From Elusimicrobiota bacterium (GTDB taxonomy: Bacteria; Elusimicrobiota; Elusimicrobia; UBA1565; JACRDR01), in the NCBI GenBank assembly GCA_016194745.1, contig JACQBA010000016.1, forward strand, positions 186,001-250,000: DNA of 64,000 nucleotides, given 5' to 3'. This document shows positions 1-7,019 of the stretch, piece by piece (position 1 is the stretch's first letter; each line of letters starts with the position of its first letter). The translations under genes were made by a program, and so were the position numbers. The notes beneath the pieces were generated by a model, which searched no databases, had not been told where the DNA came from, and saw nothing but the letters and a program-made list of their open reading frames with translations.

Positions 1-816
1 TATCCCATCGCGGACGCGCTGGTGAAGCGGACGAAGGACGCCGGCGTCTCCTCGCTCGAGACCTCGGTGCCGCCCGCGCTCCTGCCGCTGTGGCTCAAGG
101 CCAAGCCCATGCTCCTCGGGATGCATATCGACCTCCAGAGCATGATCGCGCGCAACGCCGGGCTGATCGGCGAGACCATCGGCGAGGTCGGCGGCGGCAT
201 CGCGCGAAACGTGGTGCTGCTCGGCGTCAACCTCGCGATCTTGTTCCTGAGTCTCTTTTTCTTCCTCAAAGACGGCGGCGCGGTCGTGCGGTGGCTGCTG
301 GATGTCGTGCCGATGGAGACGGCGCACAAGGAGAACCTCGCCCGGCGGCTCTACGACGCCGTCACGGCCATCGTCCGCGGCGCGGTCCTGACGGCGGCCG
401 GGCAGGGCCTGCTCGCGGGAATCGGGTTCGCGGTCACCGGCGTGCCCGTGCCGGTCGTCCTCGGCTTCGCGGCGGCGCTGACCGCGCTCATCCCGCCGTT
501 CGGGCCCATGCTCGTCTGGGTGCCGGCGGTCCTGTACCTTTTGACCAAGTCGACCTCGGCCGGTCTGGTCCTATTAGCGTGGTGCGTGCTCATCGTCAGC
601 GCGGTGGACAACGTCGTGCGTCCGATCATCATCGGCAGCAAGACCAAGCTGCCGTTCCTGCTGTTGTTCTTCGGGATCATGGGGGGCATGCGGGTGTATG
701 GGTTCCTCGGGATCATCCTGGGACCGCTCTTGATCACGATGACGCTCGCGCTGATCCAGATCTATCGCGAGGAATATTCCGGCGCGAAGGCGGCCGGGTC
801 CGCCTCCCGGTCCTGA
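1..816 (+). CDS. AI-2E family transporter (PerM/YdiK type), 5'-truncated
   Basis: The reading frame is open from the first base, so the true start lies upstream of the window; a GTG at 22 is only an internal codon. At least 271 residues are visible. The protein is a polytopic membrane permease: hydrophobic segments lie at about window-frame residues 68-90, 130-160, 160-180, 190-205 and 220-255, with the family's conserved loop VDNVVRPIIIGSKTKLP and the glycine-rich end FLGIILGPLL. These match the AI-2E/PerM superfamily, whose members export autoinducer-2 or ions; the substrate cannot be read from sequence. It precedes the microcompartment operon but is separated from it by 100 bp with its own promoter, so it is probably not part of that unit. 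Confidence 0.85.
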   Translation, partial: YPIADALVKRTKDAGVSSLETSVPPALLPLWLKAKPMLLGMHIDLQSMIARNAGLIGETIGEVGGGIARNVVLLGVNLAILFLSLFFFLKDGGAVVRWLLDVVPMETAHKENLARRLYDAVTAIVRGAVLTAAGQGLLAGIGFAVTGVPVPVVLGFAAALTALIPPFGPMLVWVPAVLYLLTKSTSAGLVLLAWCVLIVSAVDNVVRPIIIGSKTKLPFLLLFFGIMGGMRVYGFLGIILGPLLITMTLALIQIYREEYSGAKAAGSASRS

Positions 817-873
817 TCGGCCGCCGGGCGCGCTCCTGGAGCGGCAGGACGCGTCATCGGCGCGTCGATTTTA

Positions 874-882
874 TGCTATAAT
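874..882 (+). promoter_or_regulatory. Extended -10 promoter of the microcompartment operon
   Basis: TGCTATAAT is a perfect extended -10 (TGn plus TATAAT), 34 bp before the tpiA start. The -35 position 17 bp upstream is poor, as is usual for extended -10 promoters. It lies in the only sizeable gap before a run of closely packed microcompartment genes, so it probably drives them all. Confidence 0.7.
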
Positions 883-916
883 TTAGTCCGCTCGATCCTA
901 GGAAAAGGAGCAAAGT

Positions 917-1726
917 GTGGCCAATATGTCCACAGGTTCCGCGAAGTCCCTCCGCCGTCCTCTTATCGCCGGCAATTGGAAGATGAATTTGGGCTTGAAG
1001 GACTCGGTCGACCTCGTCCGCCAGCTCGTCGACGGGGCGCCGGCCGGCGGGTCGGGCCCCGAGATCATGGTCGCACCGCCGTTCACCGCCCTGACTGTGG
1101 TCGCCGAATTGCTGAAAGGCAAGTCGATCAAACTCGGCGCCCAAAACATGCACCCGGAGGCCTCGGGCGCGTTCACCGGCGAGGTCTCGCCGAGCCAGCT
1201 TTTGGACGTCGGCTGCAGCCACGTCATCCTCGGCCACTCGGAGCGGCGCCGGATGTTCGGCGATACTGACGCGTTCATCAAAAAGAAGCTCCAGGCGGCG
1301 GTCAAGCTCAAGCTCGTCCCGGTCCTCTGCATCGGCGAGACGCTCGAGGAGCGCGAATCGAACCGTACGTTCCGGGTGCTCGAGACGCAGATCAAGGGCG
1401 CTCTCGAAGGATTCGCGCCGACCGACTTGGCGCAGCTTGTGGTCGCCTACGAGCCGGTCTGGGCCATCGGCACCGGCAAGACGGCGACTCCGGACCAGGC
1501 GCAGCAGGCGCACGCGTTCGTCCGGCAGCAGCTCAAGGGACTGTACGGAGAAGGCTGGGCGCAAAGCGTCCGCATCCTCTATGGCGGATCGGTCACCCCG
1601 GAAAACGTCGACGAGCTGATGTCGCAGCCGGACGTCGACGGCGCGCTCGTGGGCGGCGCGAGTCTCAAGCCGGTGGGATTCTTGCGCATCATCAATTTCA
1701 AGGCGGGGACGAAGGCCTCCGCCTAA
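917..1726 (+). CDS. tpiA: Triosephosphate isomerase
   Basis: Interconverts glyceraldehyde-3-phosphate and dihydroxyacetone phosphate. 269 residues, close to the usual ~250. The three catalytic residues are visible: Lys22 in GNWKMN, His107 in LGHSERR and Glu179 in AYEPVWAIGTG; the phosphate loop is LYGGSV near residue 222. The GTG at 917 was chosen because GGAG at 907-910 sits 6 bp upstream; an ATG at 926 would leave 15 bp. It is the first gene of the microcompartment operon. With DeoC downstream producing glyceraldehyde-3-phosphate, a TIM is the expected link to glycolysis. It has no targeting-peptide-like helix, so it may act outside the shell or serve as the cell's general TIM. Confidence 0.97.
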   Translation: MANMSTGSAKSLRRPLIAGNWKMNLGLKDSVDLVRQLVDGAPAGGSGPEIMVAPPFTALTVVAELLKGKSIKLGAQNMHPEASGAFTGEVSPSQLLDVGCSHVILGHSERRRMFGDTDAFIKKKLQAAVKLKLVPVLCIGETLEERESNRTFRVLETQIKGALEGFAPTDLAQLVVAYEPVWAIGTGKTATPDQAQQAHAFVRQQLKGLYGEGWAQSVRILYGGSVTPENVDELMSQPDVDGALVGGASLKPVGFLRIINFKAGTKASA

Positions 1727-1734
1727 GAGGGATC

Positions 1735-2373
1735 ATGGACCAGAATCCGGAGTTGGCGCAGCAGATCACCGCGAAGGTCGTCGAGCGGATGGAGCGCTCC
1801 AAGACGCAGATTCCGATCGGCGTGTCGAACCGCCACGCGCATCTCTCGCAGGACCATTGGGACGTGCTCTTCGGCAAGGACACGCAGCCCCGGAAATTCC
1901 GCGCGGTCAAGCAGCCCGGGTTTTGGGCCGCCTACGAGACGATCAAGATCGAGGGACCGAAGGGCGAGGTCAACAATATCCGCCTCGTCGCCCCTCACCG
2001 GCCCAAGACGCAGATCGAGATCTCGAAGACCGACGCGTCGGTCCTCGGACTGCGGCCCCCGGTGCGCGACTCCGGACAACTCGACGGCTCGGCGCCCGTG
2101 CGCATCATCGGGCCGAAGGGGACCATCGAGATCAAGGAAGGACTCATCATCGCGCGCCGCCACATCCACTTTCATCCGCTCGAGGCGCAGGCGATGGGCG
2201 TCAAGGACGGCGAGGTCGTGCGCGTGCGCGCCGGGACGGGCGGGCCTAGGGCGCTGATTTTCGAGGACGTGCTCATCCGCGTGTCGGACAAGTTCAGCCT
2301 GGAGCTGCACTTGGACACGGACGAGGCGAACGCGGCGTGGGTCAAGTCGGGCGACATAGTCAACATCTGCTGA
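1735..2373 (+). CDS. pduL: PduL-type phosphate acyltransferase
   Basis: Transfers the acyl group between CoA and phosphate (acetyl-CoA to acetyl-phosphate), regenerating CoA inside aldehyde-oxidising microcompartments. 212 residues with the two PduL half-barrels. The zinc-binding histidine motifs are intact: NRHAHLS (His34, His36) and ARRHIH (His143, His145). Residues 4-21 form a short amphipathic helix ahead of the first barrel, resembling an encapsulation peptide, so the enzyme is probably lumenal. It begins 8 bp after tpiA with AGAGG upstream of the ATG. PduL rather than the unrelated Pta is typical of metabolosome loci. Confidence 0.95.
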   Translation: MDQNPELAQQITAKVVERMERSKTQIPIGVSNRHAHLSQDHWDVLFGKDTQPRKFRAVKQPGFWAAYETIKIEGPKGEVNNIRLVAPHRPKTQIEISKTDASVLGLRPPVRDSGQLDGSAPVRIIGPKGTIEIKEGLIIARRHIHFHPLEAQAMGVKDGEVVRVRAGTGGPRALIFEDVLIRVSDKFSLELHLDTDEANAAWVKSGDIVNIC

Positions 2374-2387
2374 ACGGGGGAACATTC

Positions 2388-2687
2388 ATGGACGCATTGG
2401 GCATGATCGAGACGCGCGGGCTGGTGGCGTGCGTGGAAGCGGCGGACGCGGCGGTGAAGGCGGCGAACGTGCGCATCGTCGGTTACGAGAAGGTCGGCAC
2501 GGGCCTCGTCACGGTCCTCTTCCGCGGCGAAGTCGCGGCGTGCCGCGCGGCGTGCGACGCGGGCGCGGCGGGCGCGCAGAAGGTGGGCGAGCTCGTGGCG
2601 GTCCACGTCATCCCGCAGCCGCATCCCGATCTCGAGGGAAAGATGCCCATCTCGCTCCCCGAGACGATGAATCGCGGCCGTAAATAG
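2388..2687 (+). CDS. BMC-H shell protein (hexamer-forming)
   Basis: A single BMC domain in 99 residues, matching the PduA/EutM/CcmK fold: start [21 protein letters not shown], middle [19 protein letters not shown], end [13 protein letters not shown]. Such proteins form hexamers that tile the shell facets and carry the central metabolite pore. The ATG at 2388 follows a GGGGG stretch 7 bp upstream. The C-terminal tail after the BMC domain (about residues 88-99) is basic and probably disordered. The second BMC-H in this operon (9263-9562) is closely related. Confidence 0.96.
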   Translation: MDALGMIETRGLVACVEAADAAVKAANVRIVGYEKVGTGLVTVLFRGEVAACRAACDAGAAGAQKVGELVAVHVIPQPHPDLEGKMPISLPETMNRGRK

Positions 2688-2693
2688 GCTCCG

Positions 2694-3005
2694 GTGATCT
2701 TCGCCAGGGTCGTAGGCAACGTCGTCTGCACTCTCAAGGACGAGAAGCTGGTCGGCACCAAGCTGCTCTTGGTGCAGCCGGTCGACCTCGAGGGGCAGGC
2801 GAAGGGCAATCCGATCGTCGGGGTCGACGCCGCGGGCGCCGGAGAGGGGGAGCTCGTGCTCCTAGTCCAGGGCTCGAGCGCGCGACAGACGACGCGGACC
2901 GAGGGGAGCCCCGTCGACTGCACCATCTTCGCGATCGTCGACTACATCGAGAAAGACCGCAGGATCGTCTTCAACAAGAGCGAAGACGGCGTCCCCGCGA
3001 AGTGA
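2694..3005 (+). CDS. BMC-P shell vertex protein (EutN/CcmL family), copy 1
   Basis: 103 residues beginning MIFARVVGNVVCT, the typical first strand of EutN/CcmL pentamers that cap the icosahedral vertices. The middle has the family pattern LLLVQP ... VGVDAAGAGEGELVLLVQGSSAR. The start is a GTG, 6 bp after the stop of the BMC-H gene with a poor ribosome site, suggesting translational coupling. It is one of three BMC-P genes here; the other two (6411, 6723) are a close tandem pair and this one is more distant from them. Confidence 0.95.
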   Translation: MIFARVVGNVVCTLKDEKLVGTKLLLVQPVDLEGQAKGNPIVGVDAAGAGEGELVLLVQGSSARQTTRTEGSPVDCTIFAIVDYIEKDRRIVFNKSEDGVPAK

Positions 3006-3056
3006 GCCTTGCGACTCGGGGATCGCAACGATCCATGGTGAGCTGAGACCAACTGT

Positions 3057-4532
3057 ATGCCGATTGGGAAGGACGACATCGCTCAGATCGTCTCGGAGGT
3101 GCTCAAGCGCCTCGGAGATTCGTCGTCTTCTGTCGCCCGCTCTTCATTGGGAGCCGTCGCCGCTCCGCCCCCCGACTCCCGTCCCCCGATCCCCGATGCC
3201 TCCGACGTCGTGTTCTCCTCGGTGGACGGAGCGGTGAAGGCGGCGGACCGCGCGCAAGCGGAGTTCCAGGATCTGGGGCTCGAGACGCGCCGCGCGGTGA
3301 TCAAGGCGATGCGCAAGGCCGCGATCGCCAACGCCGAGCGCTGGGCTAAAATGGCCCGCGACGAAACGGGCATGGGGCGCTGGGAGGACAAGGTCCAGAA
3401 GAATCTCGTCTGTGCCACCAAGACTCCCGGCGTCGAAGATCTCCAGTCGCGGTCGTACACCGGAGACAAAGGCCTCACTCTCGTCGAGTATGCGCCTTAC
3501 GGGGTCGTGGCCGCGGTGACGCCGTCGACCAACCCGGCGGCCACCATCATCAACAACTCGATCTCAATCCTCTCGGCCGGCAACAGCGTCGTGTTCGCCC
3601 CGCATCCCGCGTCGCGAAGGGTCTGCCAGGACGCGATGAAGGTCCTGCACGACGCGGCGGTCGCGGCCGGCGCGCCGCGCTCGGTGATCACGACCGTCGA
3701 GACGGCCTCGCAGGAGAACACCAAGGCGCTGCTCGCCCACCCGGACGTGAAGGTGAACATGGTGACGGGCGGCCCGGCCATCGTGAAGGTGGCGATGACG
3801 ACCGGCAAGACGTGCAAGACGATCGCGGCCGGGCCCGGCAATCCGCCCGCCGTCGTCGACGAGACCGCGATCTTCCCGAAGTGCGCCCAGGACATCATCT
3901 TCGGCGCGAGTTTCGACAACCAGGTGCTTTGCACGGCCGAGAAAGAAGTGATCGTCACCGCCGCCGCGCGCGACGGCTTTCTCGCGGCGATGCGCGCGGA
4001 CTCGAGGGCCTTTGAGCTCACGGGCGCGCAGGTCGACCAGGTCACGAAGCTGGTGATCAAGGAAGGCGGGCGCGGCTGCAAAGACCCGGTCCTGAACCGG
4101 GATTACGTCGGCCGCGACGCCGCGGTGATCGCCAAGGGCATCGGTCTGACGGTGCCCGACTCGGTGCGCCTTCTCTGGGCGGAGGTGCCCAACGACCATC
4201 CGCTCGTGTGGACGGAGCAGTTGATGCCTCTCCTTCCGGTGACCGTCTGCCCGGACGTCGACTCCGCGATCGAGCTCGCCTATCACGCCGAAGGCGAGAA
4301 CCATCACACGGCTTCGATGCATTCCATGAACGTCGCCAACTTGACCAAGATGGCGCGGCGGATGCAGTGCTCCATCTACGTCAAGAACGCGCCGACTTTG
4401 TTCGGCCTCGGCATGGGCGAAGGCTACGCCACGATGTCGATCGGCACGCCGACCGGCGACGGGCTCACCAAGACGTCCCACTTCGCCCGTCCGCTCCATT
4501 GCAGCTTGGTCGGCTACTTCAGGATCGCGTGA
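3057..4532 (+). CDS. CoA-acylating aldehyde dehydrogenase (PduP/EutE family)
   Basis: Oxidises an aldehyde with NAD+ and CoA to acyl-CoA; here acetaldehyde to acetyl-CoA is expected. 491 residues. Residues 3-20 are an amphipathic helix (GKDDIAQIVSEVLKRLG) followed by a Ser/Pro/Ala-rich linker to about residue 48: a classic N-terminal encapsulation peptide. The catalytic cysteine is Cys292 in DNQVLCTAEKEV, and the cofactor-site loop VTGGP is at residues 236-240. The microcompartment context and the motif support the acylating enzyme over an ordinary aldehyde dehydrogenase. The stop overlaps the start region of the small membrane protein gene that follows. Confidence 0.95.
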   Translation: MPIGKDDIAQIVSEVLKRLGDSSSSVARSSLGAVAAPPPDSRPPIPDASDVVFSSVDGAVKAADRAQAEFQDLGLETRRAVIKAMRKAAIANAERWAKMARDETGMGRWEDKVQKNLVCATKTPGVEDLQSRSYTGDKGLTLVEYAPYGVVAAVTPSTNPAATIINNSISILSAGNSVVFAPHPASRRVCQDAMKVLHDAAVAAGAPRSVITTVETASQENTKALLAHPDVKVNMVTGGPAIVKVAMTTGKTCKTIAAGPGNPPAVVDETAIFPKCAQDIIFGASFDNQVLCTAEKEVIVTAAARDGFLAAMRADSRAFELTGAQVDQVTKLVIKEGGRGCKDPVLNRDYVGRDAAVIAKGIGLTVPDSVRLLWAEVPNDHPLVWTEQLMPLLPVTVCPDVDSAIELAYHAEGENHHTASMHSMNVANLTKMARRMQCSIYVKNAPTLFGLGMGEGYATMSIGTPTGDGLTKTSHFARPLHCSLVGYFRIA

Positions 4533-4540
4533 TGCATGAG
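4525..4540 (+). repeat. 16-bp exact repeat at a gene start, copy 1
   Basis: tcgcgtgatgcatgag occurs here and again at 4947-4962. In both places it contains the ATG of a small membrane protein gene; here it also contains the stop codon of the aldehyde dehydrogenase gene. This suggests the second membrane gene arose by duplication of the first including its 5' junction. Confidence 0.8.
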
Positions 4541-4940
4541 CCGACAATCCGGATGGAACCCGCAAACCCGATCGGAGTTGGACGGGCAGATCGTGATGAG
4601 CGCGCTGGCGATCTCGGTCTGCGCGTTCATCGCGTGCACGTTATTGGCGGAATGGGTGAGCGCGCGCTGGATGCATGTGCTCTTCGCCGGCATGGCGATG
4701 CCGTGGGCCGTCGTCCTTCTTGCGGTCTTTGCGCAGAGGTACCTGCCCCGCATGGCCGATCTGTGCGGGGCGAAACGATTCGGCTCTCCGTTCGCCGCGT
4801 TTCTGCTCGTGACGGCCGGGGTCGCGGCGACGATCGGACTTTGGCAGAGCGTCGTCTCTCTCGAGCTGAGGCTCGAACGGAAAAGCCACGCGGCGCCGTT
4901 TCCCTTGGGGTGGCGCTTCATGGACTCGGAGACGAAGTGA
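4536..4940 (+). CDS. Small three-helix membrane protein in the BMC operon, paralogue 1
   Basis: 134 residues with no recognised family. Three predicted membrane helices at about residues 20-41, 48-68 and 84-105. The C-terminal tail ends HAAPFPLGWRFMDSETK, and the next gene ends with almost the same tail (HAAQFPLGWRFVDSE). The shared tail and the repeated 16 bp at both starts indicate paralogues. It lies between the aldehyde dehydrogenase and BMC-T genes in the same direction with 3 bp to its upstream neighbour, so it is cotranscribed. Integral membrane proteins are unusual inside BMC operons. A role in substrate entry or in tethering the compartment to the membrane is conceivable but is inference only. 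Confidence 0.75.
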   Translation: MSRQSGWNPQTRSELDGQIVMSALAISVCAFIACTLLAEWVSARWMHVLFAGMAMPWAVVLLAVFAQRYLPRMADLCGAKRFGSPFAAFLLVTAGVAATIGLWQSVVSLELRLERKSHAAPFPLGWRFMDSETK

Positions 4941-4946
4941 ACGGAC

Positions 4947-4962
4947 TCGCGTGATGCATGAG
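4947..4962 (+). repeat. 16-bp exact repeat at a gene start, copy 2
   Basis: Identical to 4525-4540 and likewise containing the initiating ATG (4958) of a membrane protein gene. Confidence 0.8.
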
Positions 4963-5392
4963 AACCGTTCGAATGCCGGAGTCTCAGATTCGGGAGATAA
5001 GCGCGCTGCGCAAAATCGGGATCGCGGGTTTCGCGGGATGGGGCGTCCTGCACTTCTTGGCGGTAACTTTCCTTCTTCCGGTGCCGGAGGCATTCGTCGG
5101 CGTGTTGCTGATGGCCGCGTTCACTTCGGCGGCCGCGTCCTTGCTTTGGCTTACGGACAGCGGGATGTATGCGTACGCCTCCAAACGGCAGATTCTCAGG
5201 ACCCGATGCGTTCTGGCGGCGGCGGCGGCCGTGCTCTCTCTACTTACGATGGTGGAGATCTTGGCGCCCGGCGTCACGCGCGAGTTGATCGGCCTTCCGT
5301 TGGCGATTTACCGAGGGCACGGTTCTCGGGAGCACGCGGCTCAGTTTCCGCTCGGCTGGCGGTTCGTGGATTCGGAGAAGGGAGCACATTGA
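4958..5392 (+). CDS. Small three-helix membrane protein in the BMC operon, paralogue 2
   Basis: 144 residues, no recognised family. Hydrophobic helices at about residues 21-42, 46-68 and 85-108. The tail HAAQFPLGWRFVDSEKGAH matches that of the preceding gene, while the membrane part has diverged strongly. Conservation of the tail over the rest suggests that the FPLGWRF-x-DSE segment is the functional element, perhaps a docking motif (inference). The ATG at 4958 lies in the 16-bp repeat shared with paralogue 1; an overlapping ATG at 4954 is in another frame. BMC-T follows after 21 bp. Confidence 0.75.
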   Translation: MRTVRMPESQIREISALRKIGIAGFAGWGVLHFLAVTFLLPVPEAFVGVLLMAAFTSAAASLLWLTDSGMYAYASKRQILRTRCVLAAAAAVLSLLTMVEILAPGVTRELIGLPLAIYRGHGSREHAAQFPLGWRFVDSEKGAH

Positions 5393-5413
5393 AAGCGATT
5401 CAAGGAGCCTAGG

Positions 5414-5965
5414 ATGCAAGCCAATATCGCCATCGGACTGCTGGAGACCTCGTCGATCGCCAAGGGCATCGAGGCGTCGGACGCCATGTGCAAGATGGCC
5501 TCGGTGACGCTCGCCAAGACGAACATCCTCGCACGCGGCAAGTACACGATCCTGATCAAAGGGCCCGTCGGCGAGGTCGAGTCGGCCCTGCGCGCCGGCG
5601 CCGAGATCGCGAAGGACTCCGTCGTACACAAGGTGATCATCCGCAACGTCCACCAGCAGGTCCTGGACGCCTTGGACAAGCGCCAGCCCGTCGAGGCTTT
5701 GGACGCGTACGGCATCATCGAGACGAAAGAAGCGATCGCGGCCATCCACGCGGCCGACGCGGCCGCCAAGGCGGCCAACGTCAAGCTCATCGAGGTGAAG
5801 TCGGTCGTCGGCGGGGGCAAGGGCTACGTCGCCATGACCGGAGAGATCGGCGCGGTGCGCGCCGCCGTCGCGGCGGGGATCGCCGAGGTGCCGCAAGGGA
5901 TGCTCGTGACCCACGTCGTCATCCCCCAGCCGGACGCGCAGCTTCTGGGAACGGTCGGCAAATGA
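5414..5965 (+). CDS. BMC-T shell protein (tandem BMC domains, PduT-like)
   Basis: 183 residues made of two BMC domains, at about residues 4-88 (AIGLLETSSIAKGIEASDAM) and 98-180 (YGIIETKEAIAAIHAADAA). It should form pseudohexameric trimers. The order and the ending VVIPQPDA resemble PduT. PduT carries a pore cysteine that binds a 4Fe-4S cluster in a KTxCPGK-like segment; here the matching stretch reads KTNILARGKY with no cysteine, so a cluster is not expected. AAGGAG at 5401-5406 gives a good ribosome site. The stop overlaps the rpiB-like start as ATGA. Confidence 0.93.
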   Translation: MQANIAIGLLETSSIAKGIEASDAMCKMASVTLAKTNILARGKYTILIKGPVGEVESALRAGAEIAKDSVVHKVIIRNVHQQVLDALDKRQPVEALDAYGIIETKEAIAAIHAADAAAKAANVKLIEVKSVVGGGKGYVAMTGEIGAVRAAVAAGIAEVPQGMLVTHVVIPQPDAQLLGTVGK

Positions 5966-6414
5966 GGATCGTCATCGGGTCGGACCACGGCGGTTTCGAG
6001 GCCAAGGAGAAGCTCAAGAAGTTCATCCAGGGCCTCGGGCACGAGGTCGTCGACTTCGGCTGCTATTCGCTGGAATCGGTCGACTACCCGGACGTGGCGC
6101 AGCTCGTCGGCGAGGCGGTGGCGCGGGGCGAGTTTCAAAAGGGCGTGCTCTTGGACGGCTTCGGCGGCGCGGTCGCCATGTCCGCCAACAAGATCCCCGG
6201 CGTGCGCGCGGTCTGCGCCTACGACCAGATCAGCGCCCGCTTCGCCGCGGCCCACGACGACGCCAACGTGATCTGCTTGGGCGGAAAGACCCACGGCGAG
6301 CTCGCCCTGCAGGAGATCATGAAGCTCGTCTTGTCGACGCCGTTCGAAGGCGGGCGCCACGAGAAGCGCCTCGCCAAGGTCCAGGCCATCGAGAAGAAAT
6401 ACACGCACGCATGA
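5962..6414 (+). CDS. RpiB/LacAB-family sugar-phosphate isomerase with altered active site
   Basis: 150 residues, full length for RpiB (ribose-5-phosphate isomerase B). Family landmarks: GSDHGGFEAKEKL at the N terminus, VVDFGCYSLESVDYPDVA, AHDDANVICLGG and the end PFEGGRHEKR. In ordinary RpiB the catalytic loop reads like CGTGxGxxIAANK with a catalytic Cys, or in the mycobacterial type a Glu six positions later. Here the loop is DGFGGAVAMSANK: the Cys position is Asp65 and the Glu position is Val. The protein may use Asp as the base, act on another sugar phosphate, or be non-catalytic. It overlaps the genes on both sides by 4 bp (ATGA), so it is tightly coupled to the shell genes. Confidence 0.88.
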   Translation: MRIVIGSDHGGFEAKEKLKKFIQGLGHEVVDFGCYSLESVDYPDVAQLVGEAVARGEFQKGVLLDGFGGAVAMSANKIPGVRAVCAYDQISARFAAAHDDANVICLGGKTHGELALQEIMKLVLSTPFEGGRHEKRLAKVQAIEKKYTHA

Positions 6415-6707
6415 AGCTCGCCCAAGTGATCGGCCGCGTTTTCTGCTCCCGCCAGACCGAGACGATCGACGGGAAGACGCTCATGCTCATCCAGCCGCTC
6501 GCGTGGGAGGACGGCAAGCCCAAGGGCGATCCGATCGTCGCGATGGACGCGGTCGGGGCGGGGGCGAGCGAGAAAGTGTTTTGGGTCGCGTCGCGGGAGG
6601 CGGCGGTGGCCTTCAAGGACCTGCCGCCTATCGACGCGGCCGTGGTCGGGATCGTCGAAGGGCATCAGACGCGGGATTTTAGGTCGGCCGCAAAGCGGGA
6701 CGAGTAG
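6411..6707 (+). CDS. BMC-P shell vertex protein (EutN/CcmL family), copy 2
   Basis: 98 residues starting MKLAQVIGRVFCSRQTETI, the EutN/CcmL pentamer pattern, with LMLIQPL and VAMDAVGAGASEKVFWVASREAA in the middle. The ATG overlaps the preceding stop (ATGA). It forms a tandem pair with the BMC-P gene at 6723. Several distinct pentamers in one operon are common in metabolosomes and may alter vertex properties. Confidence 0.94.
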   Translation: MKLAQVIGRVFCSRQTETIDGKTLMLIQPLAWEDGKPKGDPIVAMDAVGAGASEKVFWVASREAAVAFKDLPPIDAAVVGIVEGHQTRDFRSAAKRDE

Positions 6708-6722
6708 CGGAAGGATATACTT

Positions 6723-7019
6723 ATGTTCATCGCCGAAGTCATCGGAAACGTCTGGGGAACTCGAAAGCACCCGTCGCTCGAGAAGCGGCGGCTTCTTCTC
6801 GTGCGCGCCATCGACCCGATGACCGAGAAGCCCCTCGGCGAGGCCCAGATGGCGGTGGACGGCGGCGTCGGCTCGGGCCCCGGCTCCGTCGTGCTCGTGA
6901 TCGACGAGGGCGGCTCGGCGCGCCAGATCTTGAAGGACAAGGAAGCGCCCATCCGGGCGGTCGTGTGCGGGATCGTCGACAGCGTCTCCATGGGAGGCAA
7001 GACCAAGCGCTATGCGTGA
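6723..7019 (+). CDS. BMC-P shell vertex protein (EutN/CcmL family), copy 3
   Basis: 98 residues starting [19 protein letters not shown], with RLLLVRAID and a glycine-rich [21 protein letters not shown] segment as in the other pentamer proteins. GGAAGGA at 6709-6715 is a strong ribosome site 7 bp before the ATG, possibly raising expression over copy 2. Its end overlaps the deoC start by 8 bp. Confidence 0.94.
   Translation: MFIAEVIGNVWGTRKHPSLEKRRLLLVRAIDPMTEKPLGEAQMAVDGGVGSGPGSVVLVIDEGGSARQILKDKEAPIRAVVCGIVDSVSMGGKTKRYA

Noticed and set aside
854..1564. Minus-strand 236-codon frame opposite tpiA
   Set aside because: Shadow of a gene with intact catalytic residues on the plus strand; no coding features of its own.
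5962..6414. Frameshift or sequencing error as explanation of the missing RpiB cysteine
   Set aside because: Flanking motifs on both sides of the loop are in frame and well conserved, so the substitution is clean and not a reading-frame problem.
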